Origin: Salinivibrio costicola subsp. costicola ATCC 33508 = LMG 11651
GTDB taxonomy: Bacteria > Pseudomonadota > Gammaproteobacteria > Enterobacterales > Vibrionaceae
Length of the DNA: 33,242 bases
NCBI GenBank assembly: GCA_000565345.1
Contig: AQOF01000094.1
Coordinates: 1 to 33,242 of the forward strand
Reading direction: 5' to 3'
The translations under genes were made by a program, and so were the position numbers. Positions 7,829 to 16,248 of the stretch are shown here, piece by piece. Each line of letters begins with the position of its first letter. The stretch's first letter is position 1. The notes under the pieces were generated by a model. That model was not told the DNA's origin. It made no database searches and was given only the letters and a program-made list of their open reading frames with translations.

Positions 7829-9772
7829 GTGCTAGAGCGGTATAGCATGCTTTCGATCGAAGACAATAAAACCAAATGGGACTTTTTCCAAAAACACCAC
7901 TGGGTGTCTCATGAATTCTCACGTACCCCCGTACTTAAGTCGTGGGAGCGGTGTATAAAGCAATGTAATCCCTACACTTGGTCAAAACCACACATTGCCT
8001 CTGGTTTTACCTTATCGTCTTTGATGAAGCGCAACGAGCATCTTATCGAATGTGCCACCACAGTGCTTGAAGATACTTACGATATGTTAGGCGAAGAAAA
8101 TTTGCTATTGATTGTGACTGACAACAATGGCTGCATTCTTTCTCTCGTCGGGCATGACGTAATAAAGCAGGAGATGAACGAGCTTGGTATAAAACACGGT
8201 TGCTTTCTTTCTGAAGGGAAGATTGGTACCAATGCAGTCAATCTCTGTATCAACACCCATATGCCTTGTGAAGTATTTGCCGCAGAACACTTTAATCGTC
8301 ACTTACATCCTTATGCCTCCGTGGCAGCACCTGTTTTCGATCAATTTGGCAAGCTACGTGGGACAACGTGTTTGATCAAAAACGCAGAACACTACCAGAA
8401 AGAGAGCTTAGTCATCATCGCGTCAAGTGCGAGAGAAATCAGTTTGCAGATACATATTCATTCTGAACAAGAGAATATTAACCGTCTTTCCTGCGCGCAC
8501 AACGCCACACTAGAGTCCATGGATGATGGTCTCCTGGCATGGGATGAAGACAATCACATCACCATGGTTAACCATCAATCTGAGCGGTTACTGAATATCG
8601 AGGCAAGCGATGTCTTAGAAAAAGATGTGTTCTGTGTTTTTCGTTTCCCTCCCAATGTACTCAACAGTATTGAATCTGGTACAACAATTAAGCGTAAATT
8701 GACCACAATAGAAGTCGGCGGCGAGTTTGTTGAAGCGATTATCACGCTGCGTGCGCTCAATGACGGCACCCATTTACTGTTCTTGCACCCCATCGATAAA
8801 ATTCGCGAACTAGCTCAACAGCAAATCGGAGGCAGTGCACGATATACATTCAATACGTTGCCTGTTATTTCACGCAAGATGAAACACGTGATTACCATGG
8901 CCAAGCGGGCGATAAAATCGAATTCACCGATCTTCATTACTGGAGAGGAAGGTGTGGGAAAAGCGACGTTAGCCATGGCGATTCATAATGAGAGTAGCTA
9001 TAAAGATGGGCCATTCATTACGCTCAACTGCCGCTCGATCAATACGGAACAACTGGTGAAAGAGACCTTGGGCTATGATGAAGGACAGGGCATGCCTTCT
9101 AAGTTTGAGTTAGCTCACGGCGGAACTCTGTTTTTAGAAAAAGTGGAATACCTATCGCCAGACCTACAAGCCGTGTTACTAAAGTTATTAAAGACAGGCT
9201 TGGTAAGCCGTAGCGACAGCTTGCGATTGATCCCAGTAGACTTTCAACTCATTACCAGCACGACCGCAGAAATCAGCGAATATGTTACACAGCGCTCATT
9301 TGGTCGCCAACTTTACTATGAGTTATCCTCAAACGAACTCCCTATTTCGCCACTAAGAAAACGCAGAGAAGACATCGAACATCTTGTCCAGCAGCTTGTT
9401 AGCCATTACGAGCGTCGCCACAATGTAACCCTCTCGATAGAACAAGTGGCATTGGAAGCGTTAATGAATTTTCGTTGGCCAGGAAATAACTCCGAGTTAA
9501 GAAACCGAATTGAGCGCATCTTGCTTAATCGAGGTTCAAACTTGATCAAACTGAGTGATATTCCTGAGGACATAAAATTGAACGCCCATCATCGTACAGA
9601 TAATACGCCGATCATAACCCTAGAAGAAGCCGAGAAAAGAGCCATTGTTCAGGCTTGGAATCAATGTAATGGGAAAATGAACGAGATGGCCAAAGCACTG
9701 CAAATTGGACGCACGACACTATGGCGAAAAATCAAAAAATTTGGCTTACATGAACAGATGGAGTGGTACTAA
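7829..9772 (+). CDS. dhaR: DhaR, transcriptional activator of the dihydroxyacetone kinase operon
   Basis: The 647-residue product matches E. coli DhaR along its length. It has an N-terminal GAF-type sensor region (about 60-210), a PAS-like segment around LESMDDGLLAWDE, an AAA+ domain with Walker A GEEGVGKAT and Walker B region GGTLFLEKVE, and a C-terminal Fis-type helix-turn-helix (MAKALQIGRTTLWRKIKK). In E. coli, DhaR binds DhaL or DhaK through the sensor region and is switched by the phosphorylation state of the kinase. The GAFTGA loop of sigma-54 activators is absent, as in E. coli DhaR, which works with sigma-70. The ORF can start at GTG 7829 or ATG 7847, and neither has a strong ribosome binding site. 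It converges on dhaM. Confidence 0.93.
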   Translation: MLERYSMLSIEDNKTKWDFFQKHHWVSHEFSRTPVLKSWERCIKQCNPYTWSKPHIASGFTLSSLMKRNEHLIECATTVLEDTYDMLGEENLLLIVTDNNGCILSLVGHDVIKQEMNELGIKHGCFLSEGKIGTNAVNLCINTHMPCEVFAAEHFNRHLHPYASVAAPVFDQFGKLRGTTCLIKNAEHYQKESLVIIASSAREISLQIHIHSEQENINRLSCAHNATLESMDDGLLAWDEDNHITMVNHQSERLLNIEASDVLEKDVFCVFRFPPNVLNSIESGTTIKRKLTTIEVGGEFVEAIITLRALNDGTHLLFLHPIDKIRELAQQQIGGSARYTFNTLPVISRKMKHVITMAKRAIKSNSPIFITGEEGVGKATLAMAIHNESSYKDGPFITLNCRSINTEQLVKETLGYDEGQGMPSKFELAHGGTLFLEKVEYLSPDLQAVLLKLLKTGLVSRSDSLRLIPVDFQLITSTTAEISEYVTQRSFGRQLYYELSSNELPISPLRKRREDIEHLVQQLVSHYERRHNVTLSIEQVALEALMNFRWPGNNSELRNRIERILLNRGSNLIKLSDIPEDIKLNAHHRTDNTPIITLEEAEKRAIVQAWNQCNGKMNEMAKALQIGRTTLWRKIKKFGLHEQMEWY

Positions 9773-9800
9773 CGAGTCATATTAAAAAAGTCATATAAAA

Positions 9801-9823
9801 AAACCGGCGTTGAACGCCGGTTT
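9801..9823. terminator. Bidirectional terminator between dhaR and dhaM
   Basis: This is a perfect 9-base stem (AAACCGGCG/CGCCGGTTT) with a TTGAA loop, flanked by A-rich and T-rich sequence. It sits between the ends of the two converging transcripts. Confidence 0.8.
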
Positions 9824-9838
9824 ATACGTAGAGGAACG

Positions 9839-12241
9839 CTATGCCTGCAAAGACAGTTGGCGAATCTGAGCTTTGAGTCCAGGCAGCAGGCTAGCGCTAG
9901 CGCTGAACTTACGAAGACCAATACCAAGTAACATCTGTGTTGCGTTCGGATCACCCGCCATTTCGCCACACATGCTCACGGGAATACCAGCACGCTCACC
10001 GGCAGCACACGTCAATTCAATGGCTTTTAATACCGACGGTTCAAAGTAATTCACAAGCTCTGCGACTGCCGTATTGCCGCGATCTGCCGCCATAACATAT
10101 TGCGTCAGATCATTAGTACCAATAGAAAAAAAGTCAACTTCTTGCGCCAACGCATCCGCATTTAGGACAGCAGCGGGTACTTCTATCATAATACCGACAG
10201 GAAGCTTACTTGCATCCACCCCTAATTGCTGAGCTTGATGCGCCAACAATGCTTTCACTTTTTTTACTTCTTCAACCTGCGCGACCATAGGTATCATCAG
10301 TTGAATATTCGGCTGTACCTGAAACGCCTTTAAAATCGCGCGCAGTTGCGTGTTAAATAAAGCTTCATGCTTGAGGCACAAACGTACCCCTCTCAAGCCT
10401 AAAAAAGGATTATCTTCCTCAGGCATAGGATAAGCCGCTAGAGGTTTATCCCCTCCCACATCGAGACTACGAATGGTGAGTGGTTTATCGCCGAGCGCAG
10501 CGGCAATGTCTCGATAAACTTGGTATTGTTCATCTTCAGTCGGTAAGGCTTCACTGTCTTGGAATAGAAACTCGGTACGAAATAGACCAACACCTTCTGC
10601 CCCCGATGTTAACGCATTTTCCAAATCATTCGGTCCACCAATATTCGCTAAAACGGGAATAGCGATACCATCGCGAGTCATCGCCACTTGCTGTGCGCTC
10701 GCTAGCGCACTTTTTCGCGCGTTTTGCCATTCAATTTTCTGTGCGTCTAGCGCCTGCTGTATCTCATCTGACGGCGCAAACCATAAGTGCCCTTTGAAGC
10801 CATCAAGCGTCACCATTTGACCTGACCGAACGGCATCGAGACACCCTTGCGCTTTTACCATCGCGGGGATCCCCATCGCGCGAGCAAGTATCGCACTATG
10901 GGACGTTTTACCGCCTTCACTTAAACAAATACCGAGCACTTTTTCTCTATCGAATCCAGCCACATCCGAGGGCATAAGGTCATGGGCCAATAAAATACTT
11001 GGCTCCTGAATCTCAATGGCCTGAGGCTTGGCACCTGTCATTTCAATCATCACTTGGCGGGCAATATCATGTACATCAGCTTCACGTTCGCGCATGTATA
11101 GCGTCTCAGCATGACGATATTCTTCCGCCAGCGCGTGAAGGGTTTCTAGCCAAGCTTGCTCGGCAATCATGCCTGACTGAATATGAGATTCGACCGATTG
11201 CCACAATTCAGGGTCACTTAACATCATGCTATGCGCCGAAAATATGTCTCCTTTCGCTTGCTTTGCTTGACGTTGTAAACGTTGAACAACACACTCTATC
11301 GCTTGCTTAACATGCGTAATTTCATCGGTTTTATGACCAAAGGGACGATCGGGTGCGGGTGGCATATCACTGGTGAAAAGAACAACGGGCGCCGTTACAA
11401 TACCTTCATTCACGCTAATCCCCGTGATCGCGCCTTCAATAGTTTGCGCATTCACCTCATACTGTAATGCATCAACTTCATCGCTTTGATGTTCGAGAGC
11501 ACCATCATCAACGGCCTGTTTTTCGCCAAAGTGATCATGTGCGAGAGCTTTAAATGCTGCTATCGCATCCACGGCTTGGGAACCAAGGGCATGTATGGTT
11601 ATGGTCTCATTGCAACGGACACCAAGCTTCGCAATACTATTGAGACTTTTTGCATTGACCTGTCGGTCGCCCTTTTGTAGCCAGAGTTGACAGTCAAAGC
11701 GCGCCAGTGCGCCAACAATGGCGGCGGCTGGCCGAGCATGTAATCCATGCGGATTTTGCACGATCCAGTCGTATGTCAGCGCTTCTTTGTCCTGCTTCGC
11801 CGTTTGCGCGGGTTCCGCATTTGTTGATGGCTGATCACCTAGATGCGCTTGTTTTACACCCAAGGCATTCTGCGCTTCCTCGACCACGGTTGCCAACGGT
11901 AACCCTGCCGCTGCTGCCACCGATGCCGCCATCGTCCCTTCGACGATGGGCGCTGATATTAACGTCACACTTTCCTTTATTTGATCATCAAGGAGATCTA
12001 GCGCCATTTCTGCACTCAGCAATGCGCTTCCGAGATCCATCAAGACAATAACGCCTTTTTCATCATTCACCCGCTCTATCGCTTCCATGACAGCAATGGT
12101 ATCGGTACCTATCGGGTTTTCAGGATCATCAACACCTGCAGCAATGGCGATATTCGCTTTGCCTTGGGTCATTTGGGTCGCTAATTCAGCGACCCCCTCA
12201 GCAAGGCGACGACTATGAGAGACAACAACAATTCCCACCAT
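9839..12241 (-). CDS. dhaM: DhaM, PTS phosphotransferase of dihydroxyacetone kinase (EIIA-HPr-complete EI fusion)
   Basis: This 800-residue multiphosphoryl transfer protein passes phosphate from PEP to the ADP held in DhaL. Residues 1-135 are the EIIA(Dha) domain with phosphorylatable His9 (VVVSHSRR). Residues about 155-245 are HPr with active His168 (HGLHARPAA). From about 265 on is Enzyme I, with its phospho-histidine His448 (GGKTSHSAI). It also has the full C-terminal PEP-binding barrel (GLFRTEFLF, RSLDVGGDKP, FFSIGTNDLTQY, and the catalytic-Cys segment SMCGEMAGDP). E. coli DhaM is about 470 residues and stops within EI, so this version should take phosphate directly from PEP without separate EI and HPr. 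The ATG lies one base after the dhaL stop codon, which suggests translational coupling. Confidence 0.95.
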   Translation of the reverse strand: MVGIVVVSHSRRLAEGVAELATQMTQGKANIAIAAGVDDPENPIGTDTIAVMEAIERVNDEKGVIVLMDLGSALLSAEMALDLLDDQIKESVTLISAPIVEGTMAASVAAAAGLPLATVVEEAQNALGVKQAHLGDQPSTNAEPAQTAKQDKEALTYDWIVQNPHGLHARPAAAIVGALARFDCQLWLQKGDRQVNAKSLNSIAKLGVRCNETITIHALGSQAVDAIAAFKALAHDHFGEKQAVDDGALEHQSDEVDALQYEVNAQTIEGAITGISVNEGIVTAPVVLFTSDMPPAPDRPFGHKTDEITHVKQAIECVVQRLQRQAKQAKGDIFSAHSMMLSDPELWQSVESHIQSGMIAEQAWLETLHALAEEYRHAETLYMREREADVHDIARQVMIEMTGAKPQAIEIQEPSILLAHDLMPSDVAGFDREKVLGICLSEGGKTSHSAILARAMGIPAMVKAQGCLDAVRSGQMVTLDGFKGHLWFAPSDEIQQALDAQKIEWQNARKSALASAQQVAMTRDGIAIPVLANIGGPNDLENALTSGAEGVGLFRTEFLFQDSEALPTEDEQYQVYRDIAAALGDKPLTIRSLDVGGDKPLAAYPMPEEDNPFLGLRGVRLCLKHEALFNTQLRAILKAFQVQPNIQLMIPMVAQVEEVKKVKALLAHQAQQLGVDASKLPVGIMIEVPAAVLNADALAQEVDFFSIGTNDLTQYVMAADRGNTAVAELVNYFEPSVLKAIELTCAAGERAGIPVSMCGEMAGDPNATQMLLGIGLRKFSASASLLPGLKAQIRQLSLQA

Positions 12242-12242
12242 C

Positions 12243-12878
12243 TTAATTACCTGCTATTGCTTGCTTTAGTGCTTTAATCATTAATAGAGAGGACGTTGCA
12301 CCGGGATCTTGATGGCCGATACTGCGCTCACCTAAATAGCTCGCTCGTCCTTTTTTCGCTTGCATTTCAATGGTGGCTAATACATTCGCTTCTGCGAGCT
12401 CAACCATCTCATTATGTAAGTGATCAGCACTTGTGCCCTTATCTAACGATGCCTTTATACTCGTCAAAACCGGTAGCCAAACATCACACATGGTTTTGTC
12501 GCCTAATTCAGCTTTACCACGAGAAACCACACCATCGACCCCACTTTTTAGCGCGTCGATCAGCTCTTCAAAGATTAATTGTTCTCGAGTCCCGACAGCC
12601 GCCGCTGTGCGAATAAATAACGTGCCATATAAAGGGCCGCTTGCGCCTCCGACACTAGACAATAATGTCATTCCCGTATTTTTTAGAATGCTACCAATGT
12701 TTTGCTCGACAATTTGTGGCAGTTTTTCCGCGACTTTCTTAAAGCCACGATTCATGTTGAGACCATGGTCGGCATCACCGATATCACGATCAAGATCCGT
12801 GAGAAAATCTTGGTTGTCTTGATAGGTCGTCGCACACAACTCTAACCAGTGAATAATATGTGTTTTTTCAATTTGCAT
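12243..12878 (-). CDS. dhaL: DhaL, ADP-binding subunit of dihydroxyacetone kinase
   Basis: The 211-residue subunit carries a permanently bound ADP that is rephosphorylated by DhaM and donates phosphate to dihydroxyacetone on DhaK. The Mg/ADP-binding Asp cluster is visible (DRDIGDADHGLNMNRG), as are the nucleotide-lid segment SSVGGASGPLYG and the C-terminal HQDPGATSSLLM. The frame is open upstream to 12929, but the ATG at 12878 is chosen because AGGGGAA lies 6-7 bases before it and the product MQIEKTHI... has the family's usual length. It starts 13 bases after dhaK ends. Confidence 0.95.
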   Translation of the reverse strand: MQIEKTHIIHWLELCATTYQDNQDFLTDLDRDIGDADHGLNMNRGFKKVAEKLPQIVEQNIGSILKNTGMTLLSSVGGASGPLYGTLFIRTAAAVGTREQLIFEELIDALKSGVDGVVSRGKAELGDKTMCDVWLPVLTSIKASLDKGTSADHLHNEMVELAEANVLATIEMQAKKGRASYLGERSIGHQDPGATSSLLMIKALKQAIAGN

Positions 12879-12891
12879 GTTATTTCCCCTG

Positions 12892-13950
12892 TTACCAGTT
12901 GATTGCGGCAGTATCAACGGGTGCATCAAAAAGTTCTAACATCTCTTTATCCGCTTTGAGTAAGGTGATTGACACCCCTTCCATATCAAGCGACGTACAG
13001 AAGTTACCTACCCTATTTCGTACGATGCGGAATCCCGCTTGCTCGCAGTTATGCGCTAGACGGCGATACACGCCGTAAAGCTCAGAAATTGGCGTGCCTC
13101 CCATACCATTGACCATCACGATGTAGTCATGATCGGCAGAAAAAGGCTCAATACTAGACACGACCTCATCCCATTCGCCTTCTTCACGATTCCAAATCCG
13201 TAACGTGCGCTGATAAGGTGCGTTTTCAGCGAGTTCAGCAAACATGTCATCCACCAAAGTATCGACGTCTGTGTATTGCATGCGTTTAATACCAGGCTCA
13301 CCATGGATACCAACACCAAACTCCACTTCATTATCTTCTAAGATAAACGACGGCTTACCTGCGGCTGGCACGACACAAGCATTAAGCGCGACACCAAAGG
13401 ATCGGCACTGGTTATTGACGCGTCGAGCAAGCGCTTCACACTGTGCCAACGTATAACCTTTACTTGCCGCAGCGCCGACTAATTTCTCCACTAACACAGT
13501 ACCTGCCACGCCACGACGGCCAGCGGTGTAAAGGCTATCTTTCACGGCCACATCATCATCCACCAAGACTGATCCAACACTGATACCATCGGTATGAAGT
13601 AGCTCCACGGCCGTTTCAAAATTCAACACATCGCCCGTGTAGTTTTTAATGATAAAAAGCACGCCCTCACCGGTGTTTACTTGGTTACCACACTCATACA
13701 TTTGATCCGGTGTGGGCGATGTAAAGACTTCTCCCGGGCACGCTCCGGTCAACATACCTTTACCAATAAAACCCGCATGCAATGGCTCATGACCACAACC
13801 GCCACCAGACACTAACGCAACTTGTCCTGGTGTTTCCTCATGCCACATATAACGAGGTTCGTAATTGGCCTTTAACTCAGGACGGGACAACGCGAGGCCT
13901 TCCATTTGTTGCAAGACAACATCATCGACTTGATTGATTAGTTTTTTCAT
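12892..13950 (-). CDS. dhaK: DhaK, dihydroxyacetone-binding subunit of PTS-dependent kinase
   Basis: The 352-residue subunit binds dihydroxyacetone covalently through a hemiaminal to His216 (FGVGIHGEPG). His54 (GGGCGHEPLH) and Asp107 (NYTGDVLNF) match the general acid/base residues of E. coli DhaK. The length is as in the family. With DhaL and DhaM it converts dihydroxyacetone to DHAP using PEP. It is first in a dhaK-dhaL-dhaM operon. Upstream are a possible sigma-70 promoter (TTGTTG, 18 bases, TTAAGA on the minus strand, -35 at 14019-14024) and a palindromic site about 10 bases beyond it. The gene is divergent from gldA, the glycerol dehydrogenase that makes its substrate. Confidence 0.95.
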   Translation of the reverse strand: MKKLINQVDDVVLQQMEGLALSRPELKANYEPRYMWHEETPGQVALVSGGGCGHEPLHAGFIGKGMLTGACPGEVFTSPTPDQMYECGNQVNTGEGVLFIIKNYTGDVLNFETAVELLHTDGISVGSVLVDDDVAVKDSLYTAGRRGVAGTVLVEKLVGAAASKGYTLAQCEALARRVNNQCRSFGVALNACVVPAAGKPSFILEDNEVEFGVGIHGEPGIKRMQYTDVDTLVDDMFAELAENAPYQRTLRIWNREEGEWDEVVSSIEPFSADHDYIVMVNGMGGTPISELYGVYRRLAHNCEQAGFRIVRNRVGNFCTSLDMEGVSITLLKADKEMLELFDAPVDTAAINW

Positions 13951-14032
13951 CGTTCTATCTCATTCCATTTATTTTCACGTAGGGTATGAACTCATCTTAA
14001 GCAGAGAAAACAGGGGCTCAACAAAAATAATT

Positions 14033-14051
14033 TTGTTCCATAGTGGAACAA
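14033..14051. promoter_or_regulatory. Palindromic operator 1, probable DhaR site
   Basis: A perfect inverted repeat TTGTTCCA-TAG-TGGAACAA lies in the dhaK-gldA divergent region. It sits just upstream of the -35 of the proposed dhaK promoter. Assignment to DhaR is inferred from location, symmetry and the related second site 34 bases away. Confidence 0.7.
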
Positions 14052-14068
14052 TTTATCTTTTTTATTTC

Positions 14069-14083
14069 GTTTCAATATGGAAC
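14069..14083. promoter_or_regulatory. Palindromic operator 2, probable DhaR site
   Basis: GTTTCA-ATA-TGGAAC repeats the core of operator 1 (GTTCCA-TAG-TGGAAC) with one changed base in the left arm and the same 3-base spacer. The centres are 34 bases apart, about three helical turns, so two dimers would bind on the same face. Confidence 0.6.
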
Positions 14084-14290
14084 ATGAATGACGCAAACAG
14101 TCTGAATAGTGATCAATGCCATAAAGCAGGGTTTGTCGTTTTTTCTTTCGCGACGGATTTGACACTGCGGTCATAAAATCTCAATTCAAATCCGCGATAT
14201 CCTTTCTCGTTTGAGCTGTCAGTCCTAATATAGCGCCTTCCCTACAATGGTTTTTCATTGCAGAAAACACACAGAATAAAGGTCTGAATT

Positions 14291-15372
14291 ATGGACAAAA
14301 TAATTATTAGCCCCAGTAAATACGTCCAAGGTGAGCAAGTACTGAGCTCGATTGCACACTATGTTAAAAGTCTTGGTGAGAAACCATTAGCCATCGCTGA
14401 TGCGTTCGTGACCGACTTGGTGGGTGCAGAGGTAAAACAGAGTTTTGCTGATGAAGAGATATCACTCGCAACCAATATTTTTAATGGCGAGTGTTCGCGT
14501 GCTGAGATTGAGCGCATCACCGATATTTGTGCGACACAGCAACATGATGTCATCGTCGGTATTGGCGGCGGGAAAACATTAGATACGGCAAAATCCGTTG
14601 CTTTCTATACCAAAATTCCCGTTGTTGTTGTGCCGACCATCGCGTCTACAGATGCGCCAACGTCGCTCTCGCCGTTATCTATACCCCAGAAGGTGAATTT
14701 TCTGAATACTTGATGATTCCTAAAAATCCGGACATGGTGATCATGGATACGTCGATCATCGCTAAAGCACCGGTTCGCTTACTGGTTTCCGGGATGGGTG
14801 ACGCGCTATCAACTTACTTTGAAGCTCGTGCAAATATGACGTCAGGTAAAGCAACCATGGCCGGTGGGCTTGCGACCCGGTCCGCGCAAGCGCTAGCAAA
14901 ACTGTGTTATGAAACATTACTTGAAGATGGCTTAAAAGCGAAAATCGCAGTAGAAAATGGTGTGAGTATCAAGGCGGTAGAAAACATTATTGAAGCCAAC
15001 ACCTACCTAAGCGGTATCGGTTTTGAGAGCAGTGGCCTAGCTGGCGCACATGCCATCCATAACGGTCTCACCAAGCTTGAGGAGTGCCACCACCTTTACC
15101 ATGGCGAGAAGGTGGCATTTGGTACACTTGTTCAACTCGTACTCGAAAACGCGGCAATGGAAGAGATAAATACCGTCCTCGCTTTCTGCCGTTCCGTTGG
15201 CCTACCGACCAATCTTTTTGATATGGGCGTAAAAACGCTGAATCATACGACGTTGCGTGCGGTGGCAGAAGCATCAACTGCTGAAGGAGAGACTATCCAT
15301 AACATGCCATTTCCTGTAACGGCAGATAATGTTTATTCCGCAATTTTAACGGCGCATCAACTGGGTCAATAG
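14291..15372 (+). pseudogene. gldA: GldA, glycerol dehydrogenase, apparent 1-base deletion near 14665
   Basis: Glycerol dehydrogenase (NAD-dependent, Zn-dependent iron-ADH family) oxidises glycerol to dihydroxyacetone, the substrate of the adjacent kinase. The ATG at 14291 has AAAGG upstream. The first frame covers the NAD-binding half ([24 protein letters not shown]) and ends at 14713. The second frame covers the metal-binding half ([33 protein letters not shown]). Adding one G at 14665/14666 restores [15 protein letters not shown] and a 360-residue protein of normal length. All metal ligands are present, so the gene is probably intact in the organism and the frameshift is an error, though a real mutation cannot be excluded from this sequence. 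Confidence 0.88.
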
Positions 15373-15418
15373 TGCATCGCCTACCGCATAAATTGAGACA
15401 TATCGGATCATAAAAAAA

Positions 15419-15440
15419 CGCCCAGCAAGGTGGCTGGGCG
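15419..15440 (-). terminator. Terminator for yciO (and gldA convergent end)
   Basis: CGCCCAGC (15419-15426) and GCTGGGCG (15433-15440) form an 8-base stem with a 6-base loop. On the minus strand it is followed by a run of seven T, so it ends the yciO transcript. On the + strand there is no T-run. Confidence 0.7.
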
Positions 15441-15480
15441 GGAATGGAAGGTCAACCACTGGCTGACGCATCAGAACAAG

Positions 15481-15513
15481 AACATTGCACTGATAGTTAC
15501 GCAGTGCAATGTT
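15481..15513. repeat. Perfect 12-base inverted repeat between gldA and yciO
   Basis: The arms AACATTGCACTG (15481-15492) and CAGTGCAATGTT (15502-15513) surround a 9-base spacer. No T-run follows on either strand, so it is not a standard terminator. It lies inside the 3' untranslated region of yciO. Confidence 0.8.
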
Positions 15514-15537
15514 TGTTGGTTCACTGGCGATAAAGAA

Positions 15538-16158
15538 TTAATCAAACGGCGTCAAATCACCACGACCCTGGCGTCGAATTTCAGGCGCACCGTCGCTAAA
15601 ATCGACCACCGTCGTTGGATGCTCACCCAACACCCCACCATGCATGATCAAATCCACACTGTGTTCTAAATGATCGCGTATCGCTTCGGGATCGGATTCG
15701 GTGAAATCATTACCGGGCAGAATCAGCGAGGTCGACATTAATGGCTCACCCAAGGCTTCGAGCAAATCTAGGGCGATTTGATTATCGGGAACACGAATGC
15801 CAATGGTCTTACGTTTTGAATTCATCAAACGTTTTGGCACTTCTTTGGTCGCTTTAAAAATAAAGGTATACGACCCTGGGGTATTGTTCCGGATTAGCCG
15901 AAACGCAACATTATCCACCCGTGCATACAGTGAAAGCTCAGAAAGATCGCGACATAGCAACGTAAAATTATGATCTTTATCGAGATCACGAATACGGCAA
16001 ATACGCTCTAGCGCTTGTTTATTCTCAAGCTGACAGCCAAGCGCATAGCCCGAATCAGTCGGATAAATAATCACCCCACCGTTTCGCACAATTTCCACCG
16101 CTTGCTTGATCAGCCGCGCTTGCGGATTCTCTGGGTGGACATAAAAAAACTGACTCAT
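15538..16158 (-). CDS. yciO: YciO, Sua5/YrdC/YciO-family protein
   Basis: The 206-residue protein belongs to the TsaC/Sua5/YciO family, whose core members make threonylcarbamoyl-AMP for tRNA t6A. YciO itself is an accessory paralogue with weaker or unclear activity. The family signature is seen as IIYPTDSGYALGC near residue 30, RICRIRDLDKDHNFTLLC near residue 60, PGSYTFIFKAT near 95, and KRKTIGIRVPDN. AGGAGG lies 4 bases before the ATG. It follows rnmA in the same direction after 90 bases and precedes a terminator, so the two probably form an operon, as in other enterics and vibrios next to trp. Confidence 0.9.
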   Translation of the reverse strand: MSQFFYVHPENPQARLIKQAVEIVRNGGVIIYPTDSGYALGCQLENKQALERICRIRDLDKDHNFTLLCRDLSELSLYARVDNVAFRLIRNNTPGSYTFIFKATKEVPKRLMNSKRKTIGIRVPDNQIALDLLEALGEPLMSTSLILPGNDFTESDPEAIRDHLEHSVDLIMHGGVLGEHPTTVVDFSDGAPEIRRQGRGDLTPFD

Positions 16159-16248
16159 GGTTCCTCCTGCTGTAGCTTGACCACGTTTTGGATGCGCACC
16201 GCAACCCAGCGATAGTGGCCGACGCGCCGGATAATCCTTATTATCCTT

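Larger units (their letters stand above)
13951..14290. other. dhaK-gldA divergent control region
   Basis: This 340-base spacer contains the two DhaR-like palindromes. It also has a distal inverted repeat CGGATTTGA/TCAAATCCG (14154-14162 and 14186-14194) with a 23-base loop, close to the gldA side. A TTGACA at 14159-14164 overlaps the repeat, but no good -10 follows at the right spacing. No protein-coding gene is supported. Confidence 0.6.
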
